Assembly: GCA_936432065.2 (NCBI GenBank)
Contig: OW386290.2
Coordinates: 54,578,843-54,642,842, forward strand
DNA length: 64,000 bases
Direction of reading: 5' to 3'
Source: Rutpela maculata
Taxonomy: Eukaryota > Arthropoda > Insecta > Coleoptera > Cerambycidae
The notes below the pieces were generated by a model. That model searched no databases and was not told the origin of the DNA. It was given only the letters and a program-made list of their open reading frames with translations. Positions 9,609-20,591 of the stretch are shown piece by piece. Position 1 is the stretch's first letter, and the number at the start of each line of letters is the position of its first letter. The position numbers were made by a program, and so were the translations under genes.

Positions 9609-11062
9609 CTGTAGGCCAGTTGGAATAGATGGAAATATGATTATTTTACGAAATGTTGTTTACAGTATAGTTTGGGATGTCCATAAACATATGCCAACTA
9701 TCCGCACGCGTGACAGGTGGGGCAACACACTTTAAAATTCAAAAATCGTCAATTTTTTACCATTTTTCGCTTTATTTGCAATATAACTCGTAAATGAAGC
9801 ATTTTTTGAAAATATATCAAGAGAAAGAAAAGTTGAGAAAATTGATTTTGAACATTTTGTTATTCTTGATATTTTTCCAGAAAATTCTTCGATTAAGAGC
9901 TACAGACGAAAGAACAATGCTACTTTTTTTATCTTTTAATTTTTTTTTTATATACGAAATATATCATCGGTATAATGGTAAATTATGTTTAAATGTCCAA
10001 TTTACAATTGAAATAAAATATATTTACAGACCTATATATAATTTGCATGTTAAACAGAAAAAAAAAAAATAAAACTTTTCAGGTATTGAGGTATTAAAAT
10101 GATGGGAAAATAAATAAACAAATATATATTTTTACAAACAGACTATTTATTTTATGCATAGTACAGTGTACATGCGTTTCATGTATAACTTAATAGAATA
10201 GAATAGAATAGAATAAGTTTATTTAACAAATTGTTCTACTACAATGTAATTGTTAAAAATTGAAACATTATGGTAAATTAACTAAGCCCCCCACATTAAG
10301 TGCTATTTATTTTTTTGTGTGCCCAGTGCACGCAGAAGTGCTCAAAATGACACTTAATGTGGGGCTTAGTTCATGTATCATAATGTTTCAGTTTTTAACA
10401 AATACATTGTAGTAGAACAATTTGTTAAATAAACTTATTCTATTCTATTCTGCTCTATTCTATTAAGGCATACATGAAACGCATGTACGCTGTACTATGA
10501 ATAAAATAAATAGTTTGTTTGTGAAAATATATATTTGTTTATTTATTTTCCCATTATTTTAATACCTGAAAAGTTTTATTATTTTTTTTTCTGTTTAACA
10601 TGTAAATTATATATAGGTCTGTAAATACATTTTATTTCAACTATAAATTGGACATTTAAACATAACTTATATTATACCGATGATATATCTCGCATTAATA
10701 TTTATCATATTCACTTTAAAAAAAAATCAAAAAATAAAAAAGTAGCATTGTTCTTTCGTCTGTAGCTCGTAAACGAAAAATTTTCTGGGAAAATGTCAAG
10801 AATAATAAAATGTTCTAAACCAATTCTCTCAACTTTTCTATCTCTTGATATATTTTCGAACAATGCTTCATTTACGAGTTGTGTTGCAAATAAAGCGAAA
10901 AATGGGAAAAAATGGACGATTCTTGAATTTCAAAGTGTGTTGCCCCACCTGTCACGCGTGCGGATAGTTGGCATATATTTCTGGACATCCCAAACTATAC
11001 TTTTTAAAAAATTGCGGGTAAACTACATTTAGCACAGAAAAACTATTCCGACTGGCCTACTG
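9609..11062. mobile_element. 1.45-kb near-perfect palindromic (foldback) element, TA target site
   Basis: The left end CTGTAGGCCAGTTGGAATAG pairs with the right end CTATTCCGACTGGCCTACTG. The two halves stay complementary almost to the centre near 10325, where ACTAAGCCCCCCACATTAAG pairs with CTTAATGTGGGGCTTAGT. TA flanks it at 9607-9608 and 11063-11064. Both arms contain the block GCCAACTATCCGCACGCGTG, the other way round on the right. Small differences between arms (indels, single changes) show they have begun to diverge. A (GAATA)n/(TATTC)n run sits in each arm near 10200 and 10440. No transposase is present. Type II non-autonomous foldback is the likely class. Confidence 0.88.
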
Positions 11063-11064
11063 TA

Positions 11065-12640
11065 TAAAAATGGGTGAAAATGCTTCTGCAACCTCACTGT
11101 CGCTTTCAAGGCGCTGGTTTTGAGTTGTATTTCCGGCATTGACGATTTTTCCTCATTTTCTTCGGGTTTTATTCTAACAGTTGATTTGAACTTTAAGGAA
11201 ACCATTAAACTAATAAAGACCTCGAGGTTACACCGATGAAAAATGCATTAACAACTACCCCTTTTCCATTTAAGCCTGCATGGTTCAACCTCTCCCCCCC
11301 CAAATCAAGTTACTACCTTTTTTGGAAGCAGTAAAACGTGAGAAGCTGCCTTTTTCCTTAAGGTTGACATATTGGATCAGCCGTATTAAATTTTCCGGAT
11401 TTGGTATTTTTCTCATCAATTTTAGGTGCCATCTAATGTCTATAGCAAATTTCTGGTTTCTATGTGATCGGGAAGTGCCAAAGTCCCGGAAAGTCTCGGA
11501 TATTTTTTGCTGACAGATAGAACTACACGTCAGTTATTTTATATTGTAGATAGAAGTTATAAAATTACACTGCTACAAATCAGATAATTAAAATATAATT
11601 AAATCAGCACTTCCAGAGATAAAATGGGGTTCAGTAACTTTTCCATGGTCATATTGAATGAATGAATGAATATTCTTTACATTCTTAATAAGTACTATAA
11701 TTTTCTTGTGCAAATATTACGATAAGGAAATCAATAAATCATAAAAGTAATAAAATAGAAATTATTGCTTAAGGTAACCTATAACTCATAGTTTATACAA
11801 GACCAAAAATCAAAGTGGTCAAAGTATAATTTAATTCTTTATTAGTAATTAAACCTTGTTTCAACGGAAATGAGTTTGAAAATTATATATTTAGTTGTTC
11901 GTATGATAGTGCATTTCCTGTATGTATGAAAACTGGGCATTATTATAAAATAATATAGCAATTATTTTGTTCTATTAACTATGGAGATATAAAAAAAGAT
12001 TCCAGTGTCCCATTTTTACTGACCATTGTTTATTTGCGCAACCAATATATTTTTGCTGCTTCCATACGTAAAGTAACAAAGTTAAAAATTGCCTATAATA
12101 ATCATATCTTATCATTAGCAGTGCTGGGAGCCGCGAATATTATTCGAATATTTGGAAATATTCGGGAAAGTTCGCCACCTAAATTCGCGAATATTCTTAG
12201 AGACATGACTGCATGTACTCTTGCACACTAATGTACATACATAGCACGGAGCACAGACCACAGTAAATCGCCGCCGCGCCGTCTGCCCCACCAAAATGTT
12301 AGGTCATTAGACATCTTAGAATCAGCGGTTAAATATTAAAATATTTCGCCCTCAGTGGTTGCCGAAACTTATCGAATTTTACGTGCATATCTTCCTAAAG
12401 TTTTCCCACTGTGGGAAAAACTAAAAGTAAAATATGGAATTACTTCTAAAAAATTAATAAAGAGGCAAAAAAACAGGGAAAAGTCACTAAAGGTGCTTCT
12501 AAATTTGACACCTATATACAATATGCAATTATGGATAAAAGTAAGTACATGCTTTTCCTGATGTAGTACAAACAAAAAAAAATTAAATGTTTGTAATAAA
12601 AACCACATGTTAGTTAGGAGAATATTGTTTTTACTGTATG
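11065..12640. other. Mostly unassigned AT-rich sequence with a short (TGAA)n tract
   Basis: A short TGAA tract lies at ~11655-11675. At 12119 CAGTGCTGGGAGCC followed by repeated GAATATTCG-like motifs resembles a hAT end. At 12355-12545 an open stretch ends in a GTAAGT splice-donor-like site, but I recognise no protein family in it. Nothing else is supported. Confidence 0.4.
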
Positions 12641-12649
12641 ACATATATA

Positions 12650-12885
12650 TACCTACACAAAATAATACACTAAACTAAACTTAACTAAACATACATCACA
12701 GTAAATAACTTAAAATAAAACCTCATTCCCAGGCACTATGGTATAAAATATAAATATGCAAAATAATAAACTGAACTTAAGTACAAAAATAAATACACAA
12801 AATAGTAAATTAAATTAAACATACATCACAGTAATAAATAACTTAAAATAGGACTTGATCAGGAGGCACTATGAAGTATAAACAT
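12650..12885 (+). repeat. Two-copy direct repeat (~95 bp, period ~145 bp)
   Basis: ACACAAAATA..., ACATACATCACAGTAA, ATAACTTAAAATA and GGCACTATG occur in the same order at ~12655-12745 and ~12795-12885. Non-coding, of unknown origin. Confidence 0.65.
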
Positions 12886-13154
12886 ATATAAATATAATTT
12901 AAAAAAATAGCGTTTATATTATGAGAAGTAGCAATGTGGTGTGTAAAACAAAAATATGTTTTACATATGAATTTGTAAGCTGGCTTGTAAGCAAGGTATT
13001 GTGTGCGCCGAAGGGATGCATGGCCGAGGGGAGGCTCGGTCACTAGCGACAAAACTCGGGGCACCTGACGCACCCCGTTTTATATAGTCTTCTGTGTCCA
13101 CAGGGGGCTCTGGGCACAGTGACCTTCAATTTCCCCCTTACTCGTGGGAACCTT

Positions 13155-13514
13155 ATGGAAAACAACCACATTAACAAAACAACCTCGGGAGGAGGTCCTG
13201 CAAAGGAGAATCCACCGAGGAAATTTTCCGGAGCTGCCAGAAGGAAGCTTCGGAAGATTAAACGACAGGGACTAGGGGATCCATCGGGATCTGGGCTTTC
13301 ACAGTCTGGAAGCGGTGGCATTCCCAGGGATCTGCCGGACACAAGCAAAGAACCTCAGGGAGGCAACCTAAGGCAGGGAGTCAAGCGCGACCGGTCCGAG
13401 GGAAGCACCCCCGAGGGTCTCAGAAAAACACGGCCAATTAGGAAGGCCAGGGTCAGCAATGAACCTGGTTCTTCTATGCGGCTGCACTCACAGACATTAC
13501 CTTTACACAGGTAA
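13155..13514 (+). CDS. Short basic ORF1-like region of the LOA-type element
   Basis: This open frame from an ATG at 13155 (open upstream to 13119) encodes a protein rich in Gly, Arg, Lys and Pro (for example AARRKLRKIKRQG and IRKARVSN). Basic low-complexity N-terminal regions are common in the RNA-binding ORF1 products of non-LTR elements. I see no CCHC knuckle or coiled coil, and at ~120 residues it is much shorter than a usual ORF1. It overlaps the start of the endonuclease frame. It may be the 5' remnant of a larger ORF1 or the N-terminus of a single fused polyprotein. Confidence 0.4.
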   Translation: MENNHINKTTSGGGPAKENPPRKFSGAARRKLRKIKRQGLGDPSGSGLSQSGSGGIPRDLPDTSKEPQGGNLRQGVKRDRSEGSTPEGLRKTRPIRKARVSNEPGSSMRLHSQTLPLHR

Positions 13515-15447
13515 ATATACATCAGCAGCTTCGGCTGCCTTGCAGAGATACATTTTAAATAATAGTATAGATATAGCACTGATACAAGAACCTTGGGTTT
13601 ACAGGGGGCGTATCAGAGGACTTCAGGTGGGACAAGGATGGGAAGTAATCAGCCCACCAGAGGACCACCCAAGAGCTTGCATCATTGCAAAGAAAAACAT
13701 TAATCTGCTACCAATGTGGGGACTATGCACCAGGGACCTAATGGTAGCACGAACTAACGTCGAGATGGAAGGGTCAATGAAGGAGCTAGTAATAGCTTCG
13801 GCATACCTTCCTTATGATCAGCCAGGGCTACCTCCAACCCAGGAAGTTAAAGAACTGGTCCAGCAATGCGAAACAAACCATCTAGAGCTCATCCTATGTT
13901 GTGATGCCAACGCACACCACATTGTCTGGAGGAGCACAGGCAACAACACTAGGGGTGAGGAACTCCTAGAATTTATTATTAGTAATAAGCTAGAAGTAGT
14001 AAACCGCGGAAACGAACCGACTTTCGTCACAGCAACAAGACGAGAAGTAATTGACATTACCGTTACCACGCAATGCTTGGGACGAGTGATAAGTGACTGG
14101 CATGTATCCCAGGAACAATCGCTATCGGACCACAGGTACGTAAGATTCAAAATAGGAACTCCACTAGAAGAAGGGCAGATGAGCAGAAACCCAAGAACCT
14201 GCGATTGGGAACTCTTCAACGAGAACCTAGAGCAGGGGCTAAAGAACTGTCCATCAAGACCACAAACACCGGCGGAAGTAGAACTACTGAGCGACTTAAT
14301 AACCTCAGCAGTAATAACAGCCTCCGAGCTAAGCTGCCCTCTGAAATAGAGAAGAGTCAAGCGTGAAACCCCATGGTGGCATCGCGAGCTCTCCTCCAGA
14401 CGGGCAGAGGTTCGAAGACTGTTCAACCAGGCCAAGAGGACTGGCAGATGGGATGACTACAAAGAGGCCCGTCTGAAATACGTCTACGCCATTAGAGACG
14501 CAAAAACCAAATCATGGAGGAAGCAATGCGAGGAGATAGATAATACTCCCGAAGCTGCTAGACTCCAGGAAATCTTGCAGAGAGACAATCAGGTAAAGAT
14601 AGGATCACTGCAAAGACAACAAGGAGAGTACACAAACACTGAGAAGGAGACCCTAGATTTATTACTAGAGACACACTTCCCAGGCAGTGTAACCGCCCCA
14701 CAAGACAGAAGCGGTCCACCCGAAGACATACCAATAAGAAGGGCGTCAAAGGAGGACTGGAAAACTGCAAATAAAATAATAAACAAAACAAGACTTGTAT
14801 GGGCAATCAATTCATTTGAGCCATACAAGTCACCAGGGCTGGATGGAATATTTCCAGCTCTACTCCAACAGGGAGTGGAAATACTTGCAACACCCCTGTG
14901 TACATTATTCAGGGCTAGTCTGGCCCTGGGTTATGTGCCAACCGGCTGGCGGAAGATAAAGGTGGTATTCATACCAAAACCAGGGCGTGATACCTACGCC
15001 CTGGCCAAATCCTTCCGACCCATTAGTCTAACATCATTTCTCCTGAGAACCCTGGAGAAACTGGTTGATAGGCATATCAGGGACGATAAACTGAGTACAG
15101 AACCTCTGCACCGAAACCAGTATGCCTACCAAACAGGAAAATCTTGTGAGTCAGCAATACATGAGCTTACTCAAAAAATAGAAAGGGCCCTAGACAGCAA
15201 AGAAACTGCCATAGGAACCTTCTTAGACATAGAGGGTGTTTTTGACAATACCTCATTCGATTCACTGAGTGATGCAGTGAAGAGGCGCGGAGTCGAAAAG
15301 TCAATAACAAGATGGATCGACTCAGCACTCAGAACTAGGAAAATTCAGTCCACGCTAGGATCCACGATAGAGGAGGTGTCCGTGACCAGAGGGTGCCCGC
15401 AGGGGGGGGGTCTTATCTCCTCTCCTATGGTGCCTGGTCGCGGATGA
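13459..15447 (+). pseudogene. Endonuclease and reverse transcriptase (first part) of the LOA-type element
   Basis: One frame runs through this interval with a single TAG at 14347-14349. The endonuclease shows IALIQEPWV (catalytic Glu), AYLPYD, CCDANAHH (Asp and Asn), RGEELLEFI and LSDHRYV (terminal SDH), so nick-making residues are mostly kept. The first motif, a QVNIH type with the early Asn, is in another frame just upstream of ~13520, which implies a small frameshift at the start. After the stop come RT segments SPGLDGIFPALL, FRPISLTSFLLRTLEKLVD and FLDIEGVFDNTSFDSL (first catalytic Asp region), then TRGCPQGG at ~15395. There a run of nine G's, one more than the in-frame count, shifts the frame. 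Confidence 0.85.
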
Positions 15448-16157
15448 GCTCCTATCTCGACTGGAACAGCGGGGAATATATGCGCAAGGCTACGCAGATG
15501 ATATCGCCATCCTAGTAACAGGAAAACACGAGGGCGCTGCATCAGAAAAGATGCAGCGAGCTCTCGTTATAGTAGGCAGATGGTGTACCCAGGAAGGTCT
15601 TTCCGTGAATCCAAGGAAGACCACTGTGGTCGCCTTCACAAGAAAGAGGAAACTCAACCTAGGAAGATTATATCTCCGGGGAAATGAATTGCAGGTGAGC
15701 AATGAAGTGAAATATTTGGCACTGATTTTAGATACCAAATTAAACTTCAATGCACATCTAGACAGAGTGACTACCAAAGCTACGCGGGCCTTATGGGCCA
15801 GCAGAAGAATGGTAGGCAAAAACTGGGGACTACAACCAAGAATGGTGCACTGGCTGTACCAAAGGGTTGTAGTACCAATAATAACCCATGCCTCTCTGAT
15901 CTGGTGCCGGAAAAGGGAAGGCAATGAGAAAACTACGGAAAGTACAAAGACTGACATGTCTAGGCATAACGGTATCAATGTCAACAACGCCTACCGCAGT
16001 CATGGAAACGCTACTTTGCCTGCCCCCAGTACAGTTAGTGGTGGAGAGTGAGGCACTGTTGGCGGCGTACAGGCTGAAAATAAACGGACATGGGACCATT
16101 CCAAGAATAGGATACCACACCAAAATATTCCAACAAATAGAGAAAATCGACTACTAG
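15420..16157 (+). pseudogene. Reverse transcriptase (second part) of the LOA-type element
   Basis: After the G-run frameshift the new frame reads VLSPLLWCLVADELL and then YADDIAI, with the catalytic box codons at 15491-15502, so the polymerase Asp pair is intact. LSVNPRKTTVVAFTRK and KYLALILDTKLNFNAHL follow, then the thumb region WGLQPRMVHWLYQRVVVP. Near 15910 a second shift moves the frame (RKVQRLTCLGITVSMST..., open at 15924-16157), and the original frame is regained before the RNase H. The parts are collinear with functional relatives, so the damage is small. Confidence 0.83.
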
Positions 16158-16159
16158 AT

Positions 16160-16711
16160 ATGCAGTCAGACAGAATCAGCATAAGCCACAACTTCACAAA
16201 GACCTTCAGGGTATACATACCCGATAGGGAAGAGGAAGGAACAAGGCAACTGCGAAGACATCCAAATGATACCATATGGTATACTGACGGATCGAAAACG
16301 TCAAGTAGTACTGGAGCAGGTGTTACGGGGGATCAACCAGGGACAGACATCAGTCTGAACCTGGGCAGTACCGCAGCGGTGTTCCAAGCAGAAGTCACAG
16401 CCATAGAAATCTGTGCACAAGAAATGATACGGAGGTCATACACTGACAAAAGAATCCGCATCATCACTGACAGTCAAGCAGCTATCAAAGCTCTGAATGC
16501 AGTAGAGATACGTTCCAAAACTGTAAAAGACTGCCTTGAATCCCTGGCGAAACTGGCGGAACACAACAGTATACAACTGGAGTGGACGCGAGGACACCAG
16601 GGCAATGAGGGCAACGAAAAAGCAGATAAGCTGGCCAAAGAAGGCGCAAAAACAGCCTTGATGGGACCTGAGCCATCCTGCGGGATATCATACAATACCG
16701 CAAGAGGATGA
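16160..16711 (+). pseudogene. RNase H domain of the LOA-type element
   Basis: This ~184-residue open frame encodes a type I RNase H domain, which would remove RNA from the RNA-DNA hybrid during element synthesis. The four acidic positions are visible in order: IWYTDGSK (Asp), FQAEVTAIE (Glu), IITDSQAAIKAL (Asp) and GNEKADKLAKEGA (Asp, with the preceding RGH motif). It follows the RT in the usual order. The domain itself is intact but sits in a broken polyprotein, so it is labelled a pseudogene fragment. Confidence 0.87.
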
Positions 16712-17124
16712 GGCAGTCACGTATGTTCATTACCGGCGGGCCATCCATGACAAAGACCAACGAATTGCTAAAGCTGAGCAGAAAACAGCTGAGATGTGCA
16801 GTGGGAATCCTAACAGGACACTGCACACTGAATAGACACCTAACTAACTAAGGTGTGAAAGATAATCCAGAATGCAGGATGTGTGGTGAGGATGAAGAAA
16901 CTCCTCACCACATACTACGTGAATGCCCAGCCTTAGTGGCTGGGAGGTTCTCACACTTCGGGGGACTAACCGTAACCCCGGAAGAAATAGCCAGAGCTCC
17001 CATTGACCGTATACTCTCCTTTTGGAGAGGAACGGGATTAATGGGATAACGAGATTATGTGGTACAATAAGCTTAAGCTTCAGTACAGCGGGACTTCGGG
17101 ACCGCAACTCATAAGGAAAAAAAA
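16712..17124 (+). pseudogene. C-terminal zinc knuckle region, 3' UTR and A tail of the LOA-type element
   Basis: After the RNase H the frame is broken, but 16855-17049 is open and encodes CRMCGEDEETPHHILRECP, a C-x2-C...H-x4-C knuckle typical of the C-terminus of RNase H-bearing insect non-LTR elements. A stop at 17047 is followed by ~70 bp of 3' UTR and an A-rich tail ending at 17124 against the target duplication. Equivalent knuckles occur at 42860, ~56700 (minus) and ~63290 (minus), showing a family of related elements here. Confidence 0.8.
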
Positions 17125-17306
17125 AGCTGGCTGTACACATTTAAATATAATTCCAGGAGCATTTTGGTGGCATTCATGCTTATACCGTGATTAGTGTGAG
17201 AATTATTAGATTTAAATACCATATTTTGCTTTATCTAGTTAAATATACTTACTTGTGTTTTGTAGATTTATGATATTCTTGAAATTTAACGAATTAATCA
17301 CCGCCA

Positions 17307-17610
17307 GTCCTCGATACTCCAGTGGAGCGACGAACAGCGCTGTTAGTACTTGGATGGGTGACCCATCTTGGGAAACACAGCGATCTCGTCCCACCTTCTA
17401 GCGGCTTGTATGTCAGTTTATACGCGGAAGCTATGTAATTTCAAGAAGAGAATTACATTGTGGATATACCATCCTTCGGAGGGGATGTAAAGCAGGCGGT
17501 CCCTTGTCTATTAAATGTTCCAGGTTGGGGGTAGCTCGTCTCCTGGCGTCGGTGATAAGCCCTGGTAGCGGAAATTGGCCGACGTTAAATAAATAGATAT
17601 ATTAAAAAAA
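17307..17610 (+). mobile_element. 5S rRNA-related SINE with 11-bp target duplication
   Basis: The head contains TTAGTACTTGGATGGGTGAC followed by TTGGGAAACACAGCG, closely matching the internal control region (box C) and 3' part of 5S rRNA, so a 5S-type RNA polymerase III promoter is likely. A body with GCAGGCGGTCCCTTG and GTAGCGGAAATTGGCCGACG follows, ending in an AATAAATAG...AAAAAAA tail. AATCACCGCCA is present at 17296-17306 and again at 17611-17621. The body resembles a dispersed insect repeat I recognise only generally. The target duplication and tail support retroposition. Confidence 0.82.
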
Positions 17611-17621
17611 AATCACCGCCA

Positions 17622-17928
17622 AAAATGATAAATGCACAATGGCGACAAGTTTTATGATTTACTTGTAGTTGTAGTTTGTAGTCTTCATCGCGTGATAAAA
17701 TTTACCAATGCTATTGGTTACACTGCTACAGTATTCATGTAATTTTACAGTAGTAATGTGAATTCACATATTTGTTGTAACATTACAAAAAGGTCTGTAA
17801 ATTCACACGAGGACAAGTAAATTTGCACTCAGTGTGGATAATTACATCGTAATTTATCAGACAGTTGACGTAAAATCACATTAGGACAGGAATAAATTAG
17901 AAAGACATGTATATTTCCATGTGGAATG
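17622..17928. other. Unassigned AT-rich spacer
   Basis: Between the SINE and the next repeat copy I see no gene or repeat structure. Confidence 0.5.
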
Positions 17929-18500
17929 TATTACTTCCACATCCAGTAGAAGTATAGTAACGACAAAAAAATTAAAAAAAATTTTATTGTTCAAATAGGC
18001 TTAGAATTTCATGAAACGTCGAGATTTTAAGTTTAAGCGAAAAAAAATTTCTGTCTGTCGGTCTGTCTGTAACTTTTTTTGCGCGCACGTTTACTCTGGA
18101 ACCGTTTAAGATATTGACTTGAAATTTGGTACACATATGTACTTTTACGAGATCTGGAACTAGATTACATTTTCATCTTATTCCGTTGAAGGGTTGGGGG
18201 GTAAATTGGTAAATGGAGGTAAATCAAGCAGGTAAGAGTCCATAAAACTAGTATTTAGTATATATAAAAGAAGTTAATGTCTCAAAAAATTTTTTGGCAT
18301 TAGCCACCCCCATCTACCATTACTACCCCCATCTCCTTTATTAAAGGGGTAAAAAAAAAAATGAAATTGTAATTTAGCGTGTATACAAGAACCTATGGCC
18401 TCAAAAATTTTTTTTTACTTAATCGACCCCCACCCCCACCCCTCTACCGCCCCCCAACCCCCACTATCGATGTGACATATCGTTTTATAGGTTTTTGGGG
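17929..18500 (+). repeat. ACTTCCACATCC-family repeat, copy 2
   Basis: It starts ATTACTTCCACATCCAGTAG, then has CATGAAACGTCGAGATTTTA, a CTGTCGGTCTGTCTGT block, TGGAACCGTTTAAGATATTG and C-rich blocks CCACCCCCATC repeated at ~18305 and ~18428. Same order as copies 1, 3 and 4. Non-coding. Confidence 0.8.
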
Positions 18501-18527
18501 TAGGTGATTTCAAACATGTTATTAAAG

Positions 18528-19012
18528 TTACTTCGAGTAATATGTAGGTTTCCTCGAGTATTATGGATGCGCAGAGGCTTTCCTCGAGTACCATCGATGC
18601 GCAGTAGGTTACCTCTAGTAGTATGGATGCGCAGTAGGTTTCCTCGAGTATTTTGAATGCGCAGAGGCTTTTCTAGAGTACTATAGATGCGCAGTAGGTT
18701 ACCTCAAGTAGTACGGATGCACAGTGGGTTACTTCAAGTAATATGGATGCGCAGTAGGTTTCCCCGAGTATTATGGATGCGCAGTGGCTTTCCTTGAATA
18801 CGCTTGATGCGCAATAGGTTACCACGAGTAGTACAGATGTGCAGTAGGTTACCTCAAGTGGTATGGATGCGCAGTGGGTTTCCTGGAGTAAAATGGATGC
18901 GCAGTGGGTTTCTTCAAGAAGTATGAATGCGTAGTGGCTTTCCTCTAGTAAATTGGATAATCAGTGGGTTACCTCGAGCAGTATGGATGCGTAGTAGGTT
19001 TTATTGAGGAAA
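18528..19012 (+). repeat. 30-bp minisatellite, ~16 units
   Basis: The consensus unit is TTCCTCGAGTATTATGGATG plus CGCAGTAGGT, repeated without spacers with variants (TACCTCAAGTAG..., TTTCTTCAAGAAG...). Units alternate mainly in the last bases (AGGCT, GTAGGT, GTGGGT). It lies between two copies of the ACTTCCACATCC family and may be an internal expansion of that element. There are no spacers, so it is not a CRISPR array. Confidence 0.9.
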
Positions 19013-19096
19013 ATGCTTGAATTAGAGGCTTTACTTCTATCGTGTAGTCCACGGCACAGAATGATTTTTTATATCTTTGTCATGCTATTTTCTGCG

Positions 19097-19785
19097 CATT
19101 ACTTCCACATCCAGTTGAAGTATACTAACGGAAGAAACATTTTTGAAAATTTTCATTGTACGAATAGACTTAAAATGTCATGAAACGTCAATATTTTAAG
19201 TTTGAATAAAATAAATTTGTCTGTCGCGTCAGTCTGTCTGTTAGTCTTGTATCTTTTTGGTGCTCACGATTACTTTGGAACCGTTTAAGATATTGACTTA
19301 AAATATGGCACGTATGTACTTTAACGAGATCTGGATCTAGATTATATATTGATCTTATTCCGTTGCAGAGTTGAAGATAAATGGGTGTAAATAGGTAAAT
19401 CAAGCAAATAAAAGTGCATGAAATTGGTATTTAGTAAATATAAGAGGAGCTAAGGTCTCAAAAACATTTTTGGCTATAACCACCTGTATTACCAACCCCA
19501 CACCATTATTAAAGGGGATGAAAAAATATTGTGATTTAGTGTGTATACAGAAACCAGTAATCAAGAATTTTTTTCACTTCATTCACCCCCATCACCTTCA
19601 CCACCCCCACTATTGATGGAGCATATCATTTTATGGGTTTTTGGATACACGATTTCAAATATTATACTATTAAAGTTCCATAAACAATTATTTCCACTTA
19701 GTGGAGTGCAGATATAGTATTTTCGTTGTAAGAGACTGAGATATGAAGTCTGGATGCGGAAGTAGTGATTCCTTAGGCAGCGGTT
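19097..19785 (+). repeat. ACTTCCACATCC-family repeat, copy 3, with the far end preserved
   Basis: It repeats copy 2 in the same orientation from ATTACTTCCACATCCAGTTG. It ends with CTGGATGCGGAAGTAGTGAT followed by TCCTTAGGCAGCGGTTTT. That end is roughly the inverse of the start, so the family may be a terminal-inverted-repeat element of ~0.7-1.8 kb. Confidence 0.75.
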
Positions 19786-20261
19786 TTTTTACAGACAAAT
19801 GTCTGTAGTGATTTTTTATTACATTTTTTTAACAGTAAAATTCCATAAAGTCTAATGTAATGGGGCTGTAATTTTACGTGCACTTTTTTCAGTGTATATC
19901 TTTTTTCACTCATGGGATTGCCACACTCGCCTACGGTTGGTGCGCCAAATTTCCATTCGTGAAAAGGTATCACTTTACACACTTGTTACATAAATAACTG
20001 TTTTAAAGCATTTGACCAACCATTATTGTAATAATTATCTGCTTATGTTGTTACCTGAAATAACTCTTGGTGGGCCTTATTATTTGATAGAAAATTGACA
20101 CTTTTTGCACAGTGGTTTCTGGGACCCGATTTTTTTGGCAAAAATTAGTTAAAACACCTTTTAAAAAAATAAGTACCTGATTATTTTTTAAAGTGAAATG
20201 AAGTTTTCTGGAAAAACTGGAACTAATCAGAGACATTTGATGTAAAAATTTCAATATTTAA
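19786..20261. other. Unassigned stretch
   Basis: AT-rich, with no recognisable domain or repeat. Confidence 0.5.
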
Positions 20262-20456
20262 TAATAATAATACTCTTTATTCAGTAATTAACATGAAAGG
20301 GCGAAGTTCAGCTTAGTACAGCACAGACGCTGTAAAAGCTGTACTTCCACTTAACCCAAAAAAGAGGCAACAAAATTTTAAAAATAGAAATATACATAGC
20401 AATATAATACAATTTATGTGTATATAAAAAATATATACAGACATATATATATACAC

Positions 20457-20493
<37 letters not shown>

Positions 20494-20591
20494 CACACTT
20501 AACTAAGTAACAAAAGTACACACGCAATTTTCTTTTCTTTTTCCTTTCCTAAGTTGGCACACTTTATGATAGGCAAATCCGTTTGAAATTT

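Larger units (their letters stand above)
12978..17132 (+). mobile_element. LOA/I-type (RNase H-bearing) non-LTR retrotransposon with target-site duplication
   Basis: The element body is 12986-17124, flanked by AGCTGGCT at 12978-12985 and 17125-17132, and ends in an A-rich tail. The order of domains is a short basic N-terminal region, apurinic-type endonuclease, reverse transcriptase, RNase H and a C-terminal CCHC knuckle. RNase H plus the FLDIEG.FDN RT motif points to the LOA/I group of non-LTR elements. The body is less AT-rich than its surroundings. A 5' untranslated region of ~170 bp suggests that the 5' end may be close to complete. It lacks a recognisable ORF1 with zinc knuckles, so an internal or 5' loss is possible. 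It is inactive now because of one in-frame stop and several frameshifts. Confidence 0.88.

Noticed and set aside
9794..11032. Open frames of 79-92 residues on the palindrome arms
   Set aside because: They lie on complementary arms, are low-complexity and lack any motif.
13043..14435. Minus-strand frames of 101 and 205 residues over the LOA element
   Set aside because: They are opposite the endonuclease/ORF1 coding strand and read as its complement; no domain.
18528..19012. Regular 30-bp repeats suggesting CRISPR
   Set aside because: Units are directly adjacent with no spacers and the surroundings are eukaryotic transposons; it is a minisatellite.
20308..20498. Isoleucine/tyrosine-rich frames
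   Set aside because: They translate a (TA)n microsatellite in the 3' UTR of a retrotransposon.
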